A DNA stretch of 64,000 nt, taken from Pantoea sp. 18069 (GTDB lineage: Bacteria > Pseudomonadota > Gammaproteobacteria > Burkholderiales > Burkholderiaceae_C). The DNA lies in NCBI RefSeq assembly GCF_902706035.1, contig NZ_CACSJA010000016.1, positions 61,419 through 125,418 of the forward strand. The letters are read 5' to 3'. How positions within the stretch are numbered: position 1 is the first letter of the stretch; each line of letters starts with the position of its first letter. Both the position numbers and the translations under genes were made by a program. Below are positions 23,902-31,929 of the stretch, piece by piece. Below the pieces are notes generated by a model. That model was given only the letters and a program-made list of their open reading frames with translations, was not told where the DNA came from and made no database searches.

Positions 23902-26118
23902 CTAACCGGCCGCAGGCAGCAGCCGGATTCCCGTGGTTCCTTCGCGCGCTAGCTGCGCCACCAGGCCCAGCTCCCAGTCCAGGTACTGCTGGAAGCCCGC
24001 GTTGCGCAGTTCCAGGTCATGGTGGGCATAGGGGCTGTACCAGTGGTCGTCATCGCCCGTGAGCACGCCTTCGGCGCCCTGCGCCACCGGCAGGTCGGCG
24101 GCCACCCAGGCCGGCGTGCCGCCCGCAATGGCGCGCACATCGCGCCCGGTGCGCGCCGCGAGTTCGGCCGCGACGCTGCGCGCGAGCACGCCGTCGGGCG
24201 AATGCAGCAGCACGGTCTGCGCTTCGGGCAGCTCGGCCACCAGCGCTTCGAGGCGGTCGGGCACCGCAAAGCGCGCGCCCGCGATGTGCTTCTTCTCGAA
24301 CGCCGCGCGGCGATCGATGTCGAACACGCTGGCCGTGCCGGCTTTCAACAAGGCCTGGGCCTGCTGCGGCGACACCAGCGGCGCGGGCGCATGCAGCGCC
24401 AGCACGCGCACCGGCTCGGCGCCGATTTCCAGCGTGGGCAGGGCCGGCGGCGTGTACAGGAACACTTCGTAGCCGCCGAGCTGGGCCAGCCAGGCGCCCG
24501 TGGTCAGCGCGCGCACGCCGTCCCAGTCGGCAAGCACGATGCGCGCGCCGCGCACCGCCGCGTATTCGTCCGTGGCCTGCACCAGCTGGCCGCCGGGCGC
24601 CCAGCGCCAGCCCGGCAGATGGCCGGCTGCGTATTCCTGCTCGGTGCGCACGTCGAAGCGGTAGAGCGAGCGCTCCTGCGCTTCGCCTTCGAAGCGCGCA
24701 AGTTCGGCGGCATCGATGCGCTGCACGCCCGCGCGCTGCGCCACGTCGGCCGCGCGTTCACGCGCCTTGGCCAGCGTGTCGGGCGCGGGTTCGGGGAAGG
24801 TCGCGCTGCGGCCATGGGCCAGCGTACGGCCCGTGAGCAGCCAGTCCATGGTGCCGTTGCGCAGCGACGCCACGCGGTTGGGAATGCCGGCGTCGATCAG
24901 CGTCTGCGCGCCCACGATGCTGCGCGTGCGGCCCGCGCAGTTCACCACCACGAAAGTCTCGGGGTCGGGCGCGATCTCGGCTATGCGGTAGACCAGTTCG
25001 GCGCCAGGCAGGCTGTGCGCGAACGGCAGGCTGAAGGCCGCGAACTCCTCGGGCGTGCGGCTGTCGACCACGACGATGTTGTCGCCGCGCGCCACGCGCT
25101 GCTGCAGCTCGTCGGAGGTGATCCAGGGCGTGTGCTTTTCGTGTTCTATGACTTCGCCAAAGGCCTTGCTCGGCACATTGGTGCCGCTGAAGATTTCAAA
25201 GCCTGCGGCCGCCCAGCCGTCGGTGCCGCCCTGGAGCACCGACACATTGCGCCAGCCCAGGCGCGCGAGCTTGGCCGCGGCCTGGTGCGACAGCGACTCG
25301 TCGCCATCGACCAGCACGATGCGCGTGCCGCGGCGCGGCACCAGGCGATCGATCAGCAGCTCGAGCCGCCACAGCGGCGCCGACGCCGCGAACAGGATGT
25401 GGCGGTGGGCGAACACGCCGGTCTCGCGCACGTCGAGCACGGCAATTTCTTCGCCGTCGAACAGCGCGGCCTTGAGCGCCTGGGGCGAGACGACCGGGTG
25501 GCGGATGGACTTGGGTGGGCCAAAGGTACGGTACGTTCCGCCTTCGAGGCTTTCGAACACCACGCGCCCGGGCAGGCGGTCTATGGCCAGGCCATAGAAA
25601 TGCAGGTGCAGGCCGGGCTCGTCGCCGATCAGCTCTATGGTGTGCACGTCGGTCGGCGACAGCACGACGGACACGCCGGGCGTCACGTCCACGCTGCGCT
25701 CGGCGGTGAGGCTGTCGCGCGTTGCATCCTGCGTGGTCTCGCGGCGCAGGAACACATTGCGCTCATTGCCCGACACCCCGGCGATGATGGCCCAGGTGGT
25801 GTGGTCGTGCGGCGGCTGGGACTTGCCCGGCAGCCCGGTCGACAGGTACAGCGCGTAGCGGCCCGCGGCGTCCTCGCTCAGGCGATACACCTGCGCCGGG
25901 TTCTGCGCGGACACCGGGAAATGCTCGGCCGCGAACAGTTCGCGCTGCGTGCCCAGGCGCTCGAGCAGCGTGGCCACGGCGCGCAGTTGCTCGGGCGTCG
26001 CGCGCTCGGGGTCGGGCACCAGGCGCCGGGCCTGGGCGATGAAATCCGCCACGGCAGCGGTGCGGCGGCTGGCGATATCGCTGCCGCTGAAGTCGAGGGA
26101 AACATGGGTCTGGGTCAT
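23902..26118 (-). CDS. Cupin-rhodanese fusion: thiol-dioxygenase-like domain plus four rhodanese domains
   Basis: 738 residues. Residues 1-190 are a thiol-dioxygenase-like cupin homologous to the 21961-22581 protein (LPGKSQPPHDHTTWAII, then PTDVHTIELIGDEPGLHLHF). Residues about 195-738 are four tandem rhodanese-like units homologous to the 16851-18443 protein. Again only unit 2 keeps the catalytic loop, with Cys394 in FVVVNCAGRTRSIVGAQ; the others read VLVDGDESLS, VLADWDGVRA and LLHSPDGVLA. The fusion implies that dioxygenation and sulfur transfer act on consecutive intermediates, like the known persulfide dioxygenase-rhodanese fusions built on a different fold. Cytosolic. It is divergent from the Bug gene at 26274. 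Confidence 0.88.
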   Translation of the reverse strand: MTQTHVSLDFSGSDIASRRTAAVADFIAQARRLVPDPERATPEQLRAVATLLERLGTQRELFAAEHFPVSAQNPAQVYRLSEDAAGRYALYLSTGLPGKSQPPHDHTTWAIIAGVSGNERNVFLRRETTQDATRDSLTAERSVDVTPGVSVVLSPTDVHTIELIGDEPGLHLHFYGLAIDRLPGRVVFESLEGGTYRTFGPPKSIRHPVVSPQALKAALFDGEEIAVLDVRETGVFAHRHILFAASAPLWRLELLIDRLVPRRGTRIVLVDGDESLSHQAAAKLARLGWRNVSVLQGGTDGWAAAGFEIFSGTNVPSKAFGEVIEHEKHTPWITSDELQQRVARGDNIVVVDSRTPEEFAAFSLPFAHSLPGAELVYRIAEIAPDPETFVVVNCAGRTRSIVGAQTLIDAGIPNRVASLRNGTMDWLLTGRTLAHGRSATFPEPAPDTLAKARERAADVAQRAGVQRIDAAELARFEGEAQERSLYRFDVRTEQEYAAGHLPGWRWAPGGQLVQATDEYAAVRGARIVLADWDGVRALTTGAWLAQLGGYEVFLYTPPALPTLEIGAEPVRVLALHAPAPLVSPQQAQALLKAGTASVFDIDRRAAFEKKHIAGARFAVPDRLEALVAELPEAQTVLLHSPDGVLARSVAAELAARTGRDVRAIAGGTPAWVAADLPVAQGAEGVLTGDDDHWYSPYAHHDLELRNAGFQQYLDWELGLVAQLAREGTTGIRLLPAAG

Positions 26119-26173
26119 GGGATGGGCCTTGCGGAAATCTGCCACCACGGTACGCACCTGCGCGGGCTTGTCC

Positions 26174-26244
26174 AACGAAGAAAACCGCAGATCGTTAGCC
26201 GAAAAGCTTCGTTCACGCGCCGGGGTACGGCGCCTAGATTCAGG
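26174..26244 (+). promoter_or_regulatory. Divergent control region with dyad and sigma-70 promoter
   Basis: AACGAAG at 26174-26180 and CTTCGTT at 26207-26213 form an inverted repeat in the 155-base gap between the fusion gene and the Bug gene. A promoter reading right is TTCACG (26212-26217), 17 bases, TAGATT (26235-26240). The TAGATTCAGG string is shared with the promoter before the rhodanese gene at 16851. Confidence 0.5.
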
Positions 26245-26273
26245 GCATCTTCCGTTTCCTGCCGAGCCGCCAC

Positions 26274-27287
26274 ATGACCACCAAACGTTTCTTCCTGCGC
26301 ACTCTGGCGTCGGCCATCGCACTTTCCGCCGCCGGCGGCGGCGCGCTGTATGTTTCCTCGCTGCACGCGGCCACCGACAAGGTCGGCAGCTTTCCCAGCA
26401 AGCCGGTGCGCATCATCGTTCCCGTGGCGCCGGGCGGCAGCGCCGACAAGCTCACGCGCACGCTGGGCGAACGCCTGTCCGTGCTCTGGGGCCAGACCGT
26501 GATCGTCGAGAACATTCCCGGCGCCAGCGGCACCATCGGTGCGGGCAAGGCCGCCAAGGCCGCGCCCGATGGCTATACGCTGCTGCAGCAAGGTGAAGGC
26601 CTGACGCTCAACGGCATCCTGTTTCGCGACCTGCCCTACGACGCGGCGCGCAGCTTCGCGCCGGTCGTCAAGGCCGTGGTCAACCCGCAGGTGCTGGTCG
26701 TGAACCCCGGCACGGGCCTCAACACCCTGGCCGACTACCTGGCCCGTGCCAAGGCCCAGCCCGAAAGCATCAGCCTGGCCTTGCCCGGCAATGGCGGCAT
26801 CGCGCATGTGGCGCATGAAATCCTGGCCCAGGAAACCGGCGCCAAGGTCAACTACATTCCCTATCCCGGCGGCGGCCCGGCGTCCGTCGACGTGCTCGCC
26901 GGCCATGCCAACGCCACGCTGATCACGCTGGCCGCCGTGACCGAATATGTGCGTGCCGGCAAGCTGCGCGCGCTGGCCGTGACCACCAGCTACCGCTCGC
27001 CCGCGCTGCCCGATGTGCCCACGGTCGCGGAAGCGGCGCAACTGCCCGGCTTTTCCGTCGAAAGCTGGCAAGGCTACTTCGCGCCGGCGGGCACGCCACA
27101 GGCCATCGTGCAGAAGATCAACCGCGACATCAACCAGGTGCTGCAGTCGCCCGAAGTGCGCGCCCAGCTCGAAGCCCAGGGCTTCAAGGTCGCCGGCGGC
27201 ACGCCCGCGGATCTGGCCAGGAGCCTGCAGACCGAACAGCCGCGCTACGCCCAGGCGATCAAGACCGCGGGCCTGGCGATCCGCTGA
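26274..27287 (+). CDS. Bug-family periplasmic solute receptor
   Basis: 337 residues. The N-terminus MTTKRFFLRTLASAIALSAA is an export signal, then FPSKPVRIIVPVAPGGSADK, VIVENIPGASGTIGAG and AAPDGYTLLQQG give the Bug signature. It is divergent from the cupin-rhodanese fusion gene and shares a -10 region with the quadruple-rhodanese gene, so the ligand may be a sulfur-containing acid. No membrane partner genes lie beside it. Ligand unknown. Confidence 0.88.
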   Translation: MTTKRFFLRTLASAIALSAAGGGALYVSSLHAATDKVGSFPSKPVRIIVPVAPGGSADKLTRTLGERLSVLWGQTVIVENIPGASGTIGAGKAAKAAPDGYTLLQQGEGLTLNGILFRDLPYDAARSFAPVVKAVVNPQVLVVNPGTGLNTLADYLARAKAQPESISLALPGNGGIAHVAHEILAQETGAKVNYIPYPGGGPASVDVLAGHANATLITLAAVTEYVRAGKLRALAVTTSYRSPALPDVPTVAEAAQLPGFSVESWQGYFAPAGTPQAIVQKINRDINQVLQSPEVRAQLEAQGFKVAGGTPADLARSLQTEQPRYAQAIKTAGLAIR

Positions 27288-27449
27288 ACGGCAGGCGGCC
27301 CCGAGGCGTAGCGGCAAGGCAGCTTCGATGGCTCGCTGATGGCCATCAAGGGCTGGCGAAAACCATAGCGCCTCTCAAGAAACAGCCTTTTCTTCCAACC
27401 AATCAATGCATTAGCAGTGATCTGACTTGTGCGACCAGCGAGCGCAAAG

Positions 27450-27659
27450 TCATGACTTCTCGAAAACGAATAGCGAATGGCCGTTCGCCCCTTCGTCCGC
27501 GCGCGCAAGAATGTCCTGCAGGGGAATCGGCTGGACCGCGGTGATGGCCGCAGATGCTGGCGCCTTGGCGCCCGGCGGCTGGGCCTGGCCCACCGCACAC
27601 GTCAGTGCAAGCAAAGCAGCCAGGGCGAATGCGGGAAGCGAGAGAACAGAACGTTGCAT
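27450..27659 (-). pseudogene. Remnant of an exported protein gene, truncated
   Basis: 69 codons. The N-terminus MQRSVLSLPAFALAALLALT then CAVGQA is a good Sec signal peptide, and the following PIPLQDILARADE resembles the first mature residues of MscS-type mechanosensitive channel proteins of this family of bacteria, as I remember them. The frame then runs into sequence with GGGCGAACGG character like the REP elements and stops. The reading is a 5' gene fragment left after a deletion or an element insertion. An alternative is a genuine small secreted protein. Confidence 0.35.
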
Positions 27660-27749
27660 GGCGCTATGGTCGGAGCAATCCATGGCTTTTGGCAAGCCCC
27701 CGGCCTCCACCGCGCTGGCGCTGTTCGTTTGCCGCCCCCGCAGCGCCGA

Positions 27750-29123
27750 TCAGGCCTGCACCAACTCCGAGGCGGCAAGCGCGGCAGCTGCAGGCTGCGC
27801 TCCGGCTTGCGCCGGCGCCAGCTCCTCCAGCCCGAAATGCCCGCGCAAGGTATGGCTTTCATACTCATGGCGAAACAGGCCGCGCTTGCGCAGGATAGGC
27901 ACCACCTCGCTGGTGAACAGCTCGAACTGCTGGTTGATCACCGGCGGCATGACATTGAAGCCGTCGGCCGCGCCGCTGCGAAACCAGTCCTCGATGGTGT
28001 CGGCCACCTGCTCGGGCGTGCCCGCGACCGCGAGGTGGCCACGCGCTCCGGCCAGGCGCTTGAGCAACTGGCGCAGGCTCAGGCCTTCGCGCAGGCTGGT
28101 GTCGACATAGCCTATCACCCGGCTGCGCGACGCTTCGACCAGGTTCGGGTCGGGAAAGTCGTCGCGCGTGAGCTTCCTGTCGAGCGCAACGCCCGAAAAA
28201 TCATGGCCGCCAAAGCGCGCCGACAGCCGGCCCAGGCCCACCTCGATGCTGGTCAGGCTGTCGAGCTCTTCCCAGACCTGCTGGGCTTCGTAGGTCGTAG
28301 AGCCTATCGCCGCGCTGATGCCGGGCAGGATCACGATGTCTTCGGGCCTGCGACCCCACTGCTGCGCCTGGCCCTTGATATCGGCATAGAAGGCCTGGGC
28401 CGACTCCCTGGAGCCATGCGCCGTGAAGATCGCCTCGGCCCGTTTCGCGGCAAACGCGCGGCCCGCTTCCGACTGCCCGGCCTGCACATACAGCGGCCGG
28501 CCTTGCGGGCTGCTGGGCACATTGAGCGGGCCGCGCGTGCGGATATGGCTGCCGTTGAAATCCACGGGCCGGATCTGCGCCGCGTCCAGGAACTGGCCCG
28601 CAGCCGCGTCGTCGAGGATGGCGCTCGCGGGAAAGCTGCGCCACAGCGCATCGACCGCGGCGACGAATTCCTCGGCGATGCGGTAGCGATCGCCATGCTC
28701 CACGTCTTCGCTGCGCCCGTAGTTGGCGCCGGCGCGCGGAGCCCACGAAGTCACGATGTTCCAGCCCGCGCGGCCCTTGGAGATATGGTCCAGCGACGCG
28801 AACTGGCGCGCCAGCGTATAGGCCTGGCTGTAGGTGGTCGAGGCCGTGCCGATCAGGCCTATGCGCTCGGTCTTGAGCGCCAGCGCCGTGAGCAGCACCA
28901 GCGGCTCGAGCATGCCCGAGGAAATCACCTGGCCGTTCTCCGGGCCCACGAGGCTGTCGGCCAGGAAGACCGCGTCGAACTTGGCGGCCTCGGCGATGCG
29001 CGCGGCGTCGACATAGAGGTCCAGGTCGGTCAAGGCCTTGGGGTTGGCGCCGGGATGGCGCCACGCACCTTCATGGTGGCCGCGCGACATCAGGAAAAGG
29101 TTCAGATGCAGTTGTCGTGTCAT
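27750..29123 (-). CDS. NtaA/SnaA/DszA-family FMN-dependent monooxygenase
   Basis: 457 residues, the length usual for this LLM subfamily. Landmarks are LHLNLFLMSRGHHEGAWRHP, FDAVFLADSLVG, the RIGLIGTASTTYSQAYTLAR strand, GRAGWNIVTSWAPRAG, the GPLNVPSSPQGRPLYVQAGQ loop and FNVMPPVINQQ. Members oxygenate nitrilotriacetate, pristinamycin precursors, dibenzothiophene sulfones and related compounds with FMNH2. It is encoded ten bases after an SsuB-like ATPase gene in the same direction, so the importer probably supplies its substrate, plausibly an organosulfur compound. No flavin reductase lies in this operon. Confidence 0.88.
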   Translation of the reverse strand: MTRQLHLNLFLMSRGHHEGAWRHPGANPKALTDLDLYVDAARIAEAAKFDAVFLADSLVGPENGQVISSGMLEPLVLLTALALKTERIGLIGTASTTYSQAYTLARQFASLDHISKGRAGWNIVTSWAPRAGANYGRSEDVEHGDRYRIAEEFVAAVDALWRSFPASAILDDAAAGQFLDAAQIRPVDFNGSHIRTRGPLNVPSSPQGRPLYVQAGQSEAGRAFAAKRAEAIFTAHGSRESAQAFYADIKGQAQQWGRRPEDIVILPGISAAIGSTTYEAQQVWEELDSLTSIEVGLGRLSARFGGHDFSGVALDRKLTRDDFPDPNLVEASRSRVIGYVDTSLREGLSLRQLLKRLAGARGHLAVAGTPEQVADTIEDWFRSGAADGFNVMPPVINQQFELFTSEVVPILRKRGLFRHEYESHTLRGHFGLEELAPAQAGAQPAAAALAASELVQA

Positions 29124-29133
29124 GGCGGGTCTT

Positions 29134-29859
29134 TCAAGCGAGTTCGGTGTCGACGCCCAGGCTCTGCAGCAAGGTGGTGCGCAGGTCCATGAACAGCGGG
29201 TGATCGGGCCGGCGCGGGTGCGGCAGGTCGACGGCGTAGTCCTGCGCGATCTTTCCGTTCCTGAGCACCAGGATGCGGTCGGCGAGCAGCAGCGATTCGT
29301 CGACGTCGTGCGTGACCAGGATCACCGTCGGCTTGATGCGCTCGACCAGCTGGAACAGCAGGCCGTGCATGCGCATGCGCGTGAGCGCATCGAGCGCGCC
29401 GAAAGGCTCGTCGGCCAGCAGCACATGCGGCTCGCGCAGCAGCGAGCGCGCCAGCGCCGCGCGCTGCAACTGCCCGCCCGACAGCGTGTTCGGCCAGACA
29501 TGGGCCTTGTCGCCCAGGCCCACATCGCGCAGCATCTGTTCGGCCGCGGGCCGCACGGCTGCGGCGTCGAGGCCCAGCGTCAGGTTGTCGATCACCGACA
29601 GCCAGGGCAGCAGGCGCGAGTCCTGGAACAGCACCGAGACATTGCCATGCGCACTGGCAACGCCCTGGCTCTGCGCGTCGCCGTCGAGCCCCGCGAGCGC
29701 GCGCAGCACCGTGGTCTTGCCCGAGCCCGACTCGCCGAGCAGCGCGACGAACTGGCCCGCGGGAATGTCCAGGCGCAGGTCATCGAGCACTTTCTTGCCG
29801 CCGAAGCCGCGCGAAAAACCGCGCAGCTGCACCGACCCTGGCGTTGCGGTATGCGTCAT
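29134..29859 (-). CDS. SsuB/TauB-like ABC transporter ATP-binding protein
   Basis: 241 residues. Walker A GESGSGKTTVLRAL, Q-loop LFQDSRLLPWLSVIDN, signature LSGGQLQRAALARSL, Walker B HVLLADEPFGALDALTR and the switch His in VTHDVDESLLLADR are intact. The RLLPW and DEPFGALDALTR motifs mark the nitrate/sulfonate/taurine subfamily. It energises import through the 29856-30704 permease. The start codon overlaps the permease stop as ATGA. Encoded between permease and monooxygenase. Confidence 0.92.
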   Translation of the reverse strand: MTHTATPGSVQLRGFSRGFGGKKVLDDLRLDIPAGQFVALLGESGSGKTTVLRALAGLDGDAQSQGVASAHGNVSVLFQDSRLLPWLSVIDNLTLGLDAAAVRPAAEQMLRDVGLGDKAHVWPNTLSGGQLQRAALARSLLREPHVLLADEPFGALDALTRMRMHGLLFQLVERIKPTVILVTHDVDESLLLADRILVLRNGKIAQDYAVDLPHPRRPDHPLFMDLRTTLLQSLGVDTELA

Positions 29860-30704
29860 GATCCCAGCGCCCTGCGGTACGACAGCACGCGCGCTTCGAT
29901 GCGGCGCACCACGGCGTCCGACAGCAGGCCCAGCAAGGCATAGATCAGAATGCCCACGACAATGATGTCGGTCTGGCCCCAGTCGCGCGCGCGGTTCATC
30001 AGGTAGCCGATTCCGGTCTGCGTGTTGATCAGCTCCAGCACCACCAGCGCCGTCCAGCACAGCGACACGGACAGGCGCAGGCCGACGAAGAACCCCGGCA
30101 AGGCCCCCGGCAGCGCCACCTTGCGAATGAACTCGCTGCGCGACAGCCCCAGGGTCTGCGCCAGCTCGACATGGCGCACGTCGATGCCGCGCAGCGCCGC
30201 ATGGGTGTTGATGTAGATAGGCACCAGCACGGCCGTGAAGATCAGCAGCACCTTCATCGCTTCGCCAATGCCCAGCCAGATGATGGCCAGCGGAATCAGC
30301 GCCAGCGTGGGCACGGCGCGCTTGATCTGCACCAGTCCGTCGATCAAGGCTTCGCCGCTGCGCGTCAGGCCCGACAGCAGCGCCAGCAGCACGCCTGCGA
30401 CCACGCCCAGCAGCAGCCCGCTGTACGCGCGCCCGGCCGACGCCAGCAGGTGCGGCAGCAGGCTGCCGTCGGCCACCATCTGCCAGGCCGTGACCAGCGC
30501 CTGCGACGGCGCCGTGAGCGTGGCGGGCGACAGGAAACCCAGGCGCGAGGCGGCCTCCCAGACCACGACCAGCAGCGCCGGCCCGATCAGCAGCCGGCCT
30601 TGCGACAGGCGCGGCGGCACCAGCGCAGGCGATTTTCCGGCAACGGTCCTGGCGGGCGGCGCCGGCCACAGCGCCGGGGGCGCGAGCGTATTCGACTGCG
30701 TCAT
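29856..30704 (-). CDS. SsuC/TauC-like ABC transporter permease
   Basis: 282 residues with about six membrane segments (LLIGPALLVVVWEAASRLGF, YSGLLLGVVAGVLLALLSGL, VGLRLSVSLCWTALVVLEL) and the EAA-like loop VELAQTLGLSRSEFIRKVAL that docks on the ATPase. The subfamily moves sulfonates, taurine, nitrate or aliphatic nitriles across the inner membrane. Lies 34 bases downstream of the binding-protein gene. The short N-terminal extension before the first membrane segment is Pro/Ala-rich. Confidence 0.92.
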   Translation of the reverse strand: MTQSNTLAPPALWPAPPARTVAGKSPALVPPRLSQGRLLIGPALLVVVWEAASRLGFLSPATLTAPSQALVTAWQMVADGSLLPHLLASAGRAYSGLLLGVVAGVLLALLSGLTRSGEALIDGLVQIKRAVPTLALIPLAIIWLGIGEAMKVLLIFTAVLVPIYINTHAALRGIDVRHVELAQTLGLSRSEFIRKVALPGALPGFFVGLRLSVSLCWTALVVLELINTQTGIGYLMNRARDWGQTDIIVVGILIYALLGLLSDAVVRRIEARVLSYRRALGS

Positions 30705-30738
30705 GCGGGGCTCCTTGGCAATGGCTTGCGCCGCGGGT

Positions 30739-31722
30739 TCATCGGTTGGCCTCGATCACGCTGTCATAGGTCGTGGCAAACGAAGCGGAGGCATCGAGCC
30801 GCCTGGGCAAGGTGCCGGCCGCGTGCAGGATGTCGATCAGCTTCTGGTGGTGGGGCTGGGCTTCGGCCGCGGTCTGGAACAGCAATGGCGACTGCGACGC
30901 CAGAATGGCCGCCGTGCTCTCGCCATCCACGCGCTGGAAGTCGGTGTAGTAGTGGCGGCCCCATTGCGCCACGTTGGCGTTGCTCCACTTGCCGGCGCGC
31001 ACGAAGGCCGCCAGGAATTCGCCTATGGCCTCGGCTTTCTGCGCATCGGCCAGCGCTTCGGGGCGCGCATAGATATAGGACGTCGCGGGCAGCAGGTTGC
31101 GCTCCTGCGGGTCGGGCACGGGGCTGGCGCCTATCTGCTTGCCCAGGCGGGTCACATGCGGCTCGATCAGCACCGCCACATCGACGGCGTTGGCGCGCAG
31201 CGCGTCATTGAGCTCGGCCACGCGCAGGTTCACCAGTTGCACATCGCCCAGGCCCAGGCCGGCACGCGTCAGCGCCTCGATCAGGAACACCTGGCGCCCC
31301 GACCCTTCGATATAGCTCACGCGCTTGCCGCGCAGATCGCTCAGGCGCTGGATATTGGCGCCCGCGCGCTGCACCAGCCGGTACTGCGCACGCTCGCGCG
31401 TGAAGGTGGCGATGATGGGCAGGTTCACGCCCGCGGCGCGCGCCTGGATGGGCGGCGTGTCGCCGACATAGGCAATGTCGAGCGCACCCGCGCGAATCGC
31501 TTCGAAAATGGCCGGGCCGCCGGCGAAATTGGGCAGCTCCAGCTGAAAGCCCAGCGGCTTGCGCTGCCCGCTTGCATCGAGCAGGTGGCGCAGCAGCTCG
31601 CTCTGATCGGCGACCACCAGTTTGGTCTTCGGGTTCACGGCGGACCGTGCGACGCCGGTCACGCCCCATGCGGACAGGGCCAGCAGCGACTGCGCGGCCA
31701 GCAGGAAACGACGTTTGTTCAC
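30739..31722 (-). CDS. SsuA-like aliphatic sulfonate/nitrate-type substrate-binding protein
   Basis: 327 residues. An export signal (RRFLLAAQSLLALSAWGVTG, Tat- or Sec-like) is followed by a NMT1/SsuA-type fold: KTKLVVADQSELLRHLLDAS, FQLELPNFAGGPAIFEAIRA and LDIAYVGDTPPIQA. It binds the ligand for the importer encoded downstream. I chose GTG 31722; GGGGTGG lies just before it and the signal peptide starts there. A further GTG at 31770 in the same frame would give 16 more residues. First gene of the SsuABC-monooxygenase operon. The ligand could be a sulfonate, sulfone or similar. Confidence 0.88.
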   Translation of the reverse strand: MNKRRFLLAAQSLLALSAWGVTGVARSAVNPKTKLVVADQSELLRHLLDASGQRKPLGFQLELPNFAGGPAIFEAIRAGALDIAYVGDTPPIQARAAGVNLPIIATFTRERAQYRLVQRAGANIQRLSDLRGKRVSYIEGSGRQVFLIEALTRAGLGLGDVQLVNLRVAELNDALRANAVDVAVLIEPHVTRLGKQIGASPVPDPQERNLLPATSYIYARPEALADAQKAEAIGEFLAAFVRAGKWSNANVAQWGRHYYTDFQRVDGESTAAILASQSPLLFQTAAEAQPHHQKLIDILHAAGTLPRRLDASASFATTYDSVIEANR

Positions 31723-31796
31723 TCTTTCCACCCCAGATGATTGCAATGGGGCAGATGCTAGTGAACGCACCTTAGATTCAGAACGACTGAGTTTTC

Positions 31797-31814
31797 ATTT
31801 GCAAACAAGCAAAT
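31797..31814. promoter_or_regulatory. Inverted repeat upstream of SsuA-like gene
   Basis: ATTTGC-N6-GCAAAT at 31797-31814, 75 bases before the GTG start of the binding-protein gene. Its size and position suit an activator site (for example a LysR or CysB-type regulator), but no regulator gene is adjacent. Confidence 0.35.
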
Positions 31815-31866
31815 CGTCCGAAGTGTTTTCTATCGCAATGCATTGGACATGCGTTCTGTCGCAAGC

Positions 31867-31890
31867 CGCTGCCATCCGGGGATGGCAGCG
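31867..31890 (-). terminator. Strong hairpin after TonB receptor gene
   Basis: CGCTGCCATCC (31867-31877) pairs perfectly with GGATGGCAGCG (31880-31890), 40 bases past the receptor's stop codon. There is no T-run on the minus strand, so intrinsic termination is uncertain; it may protect the 3' end. Confidence 0.35.
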
Positions 31891-31929
31891 CAGCTATGCA
31901 ACGCACAGAGCCGTTGCCCGGCGAAAACG

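Noticed and set aside
31773..31781. Third copy of TAGATTCAG near the SsuA-like gene
   Set aside because: It points away from the gene (plus strand) and no -35 lies at the right distance, so it is not counted as a shared promoter.
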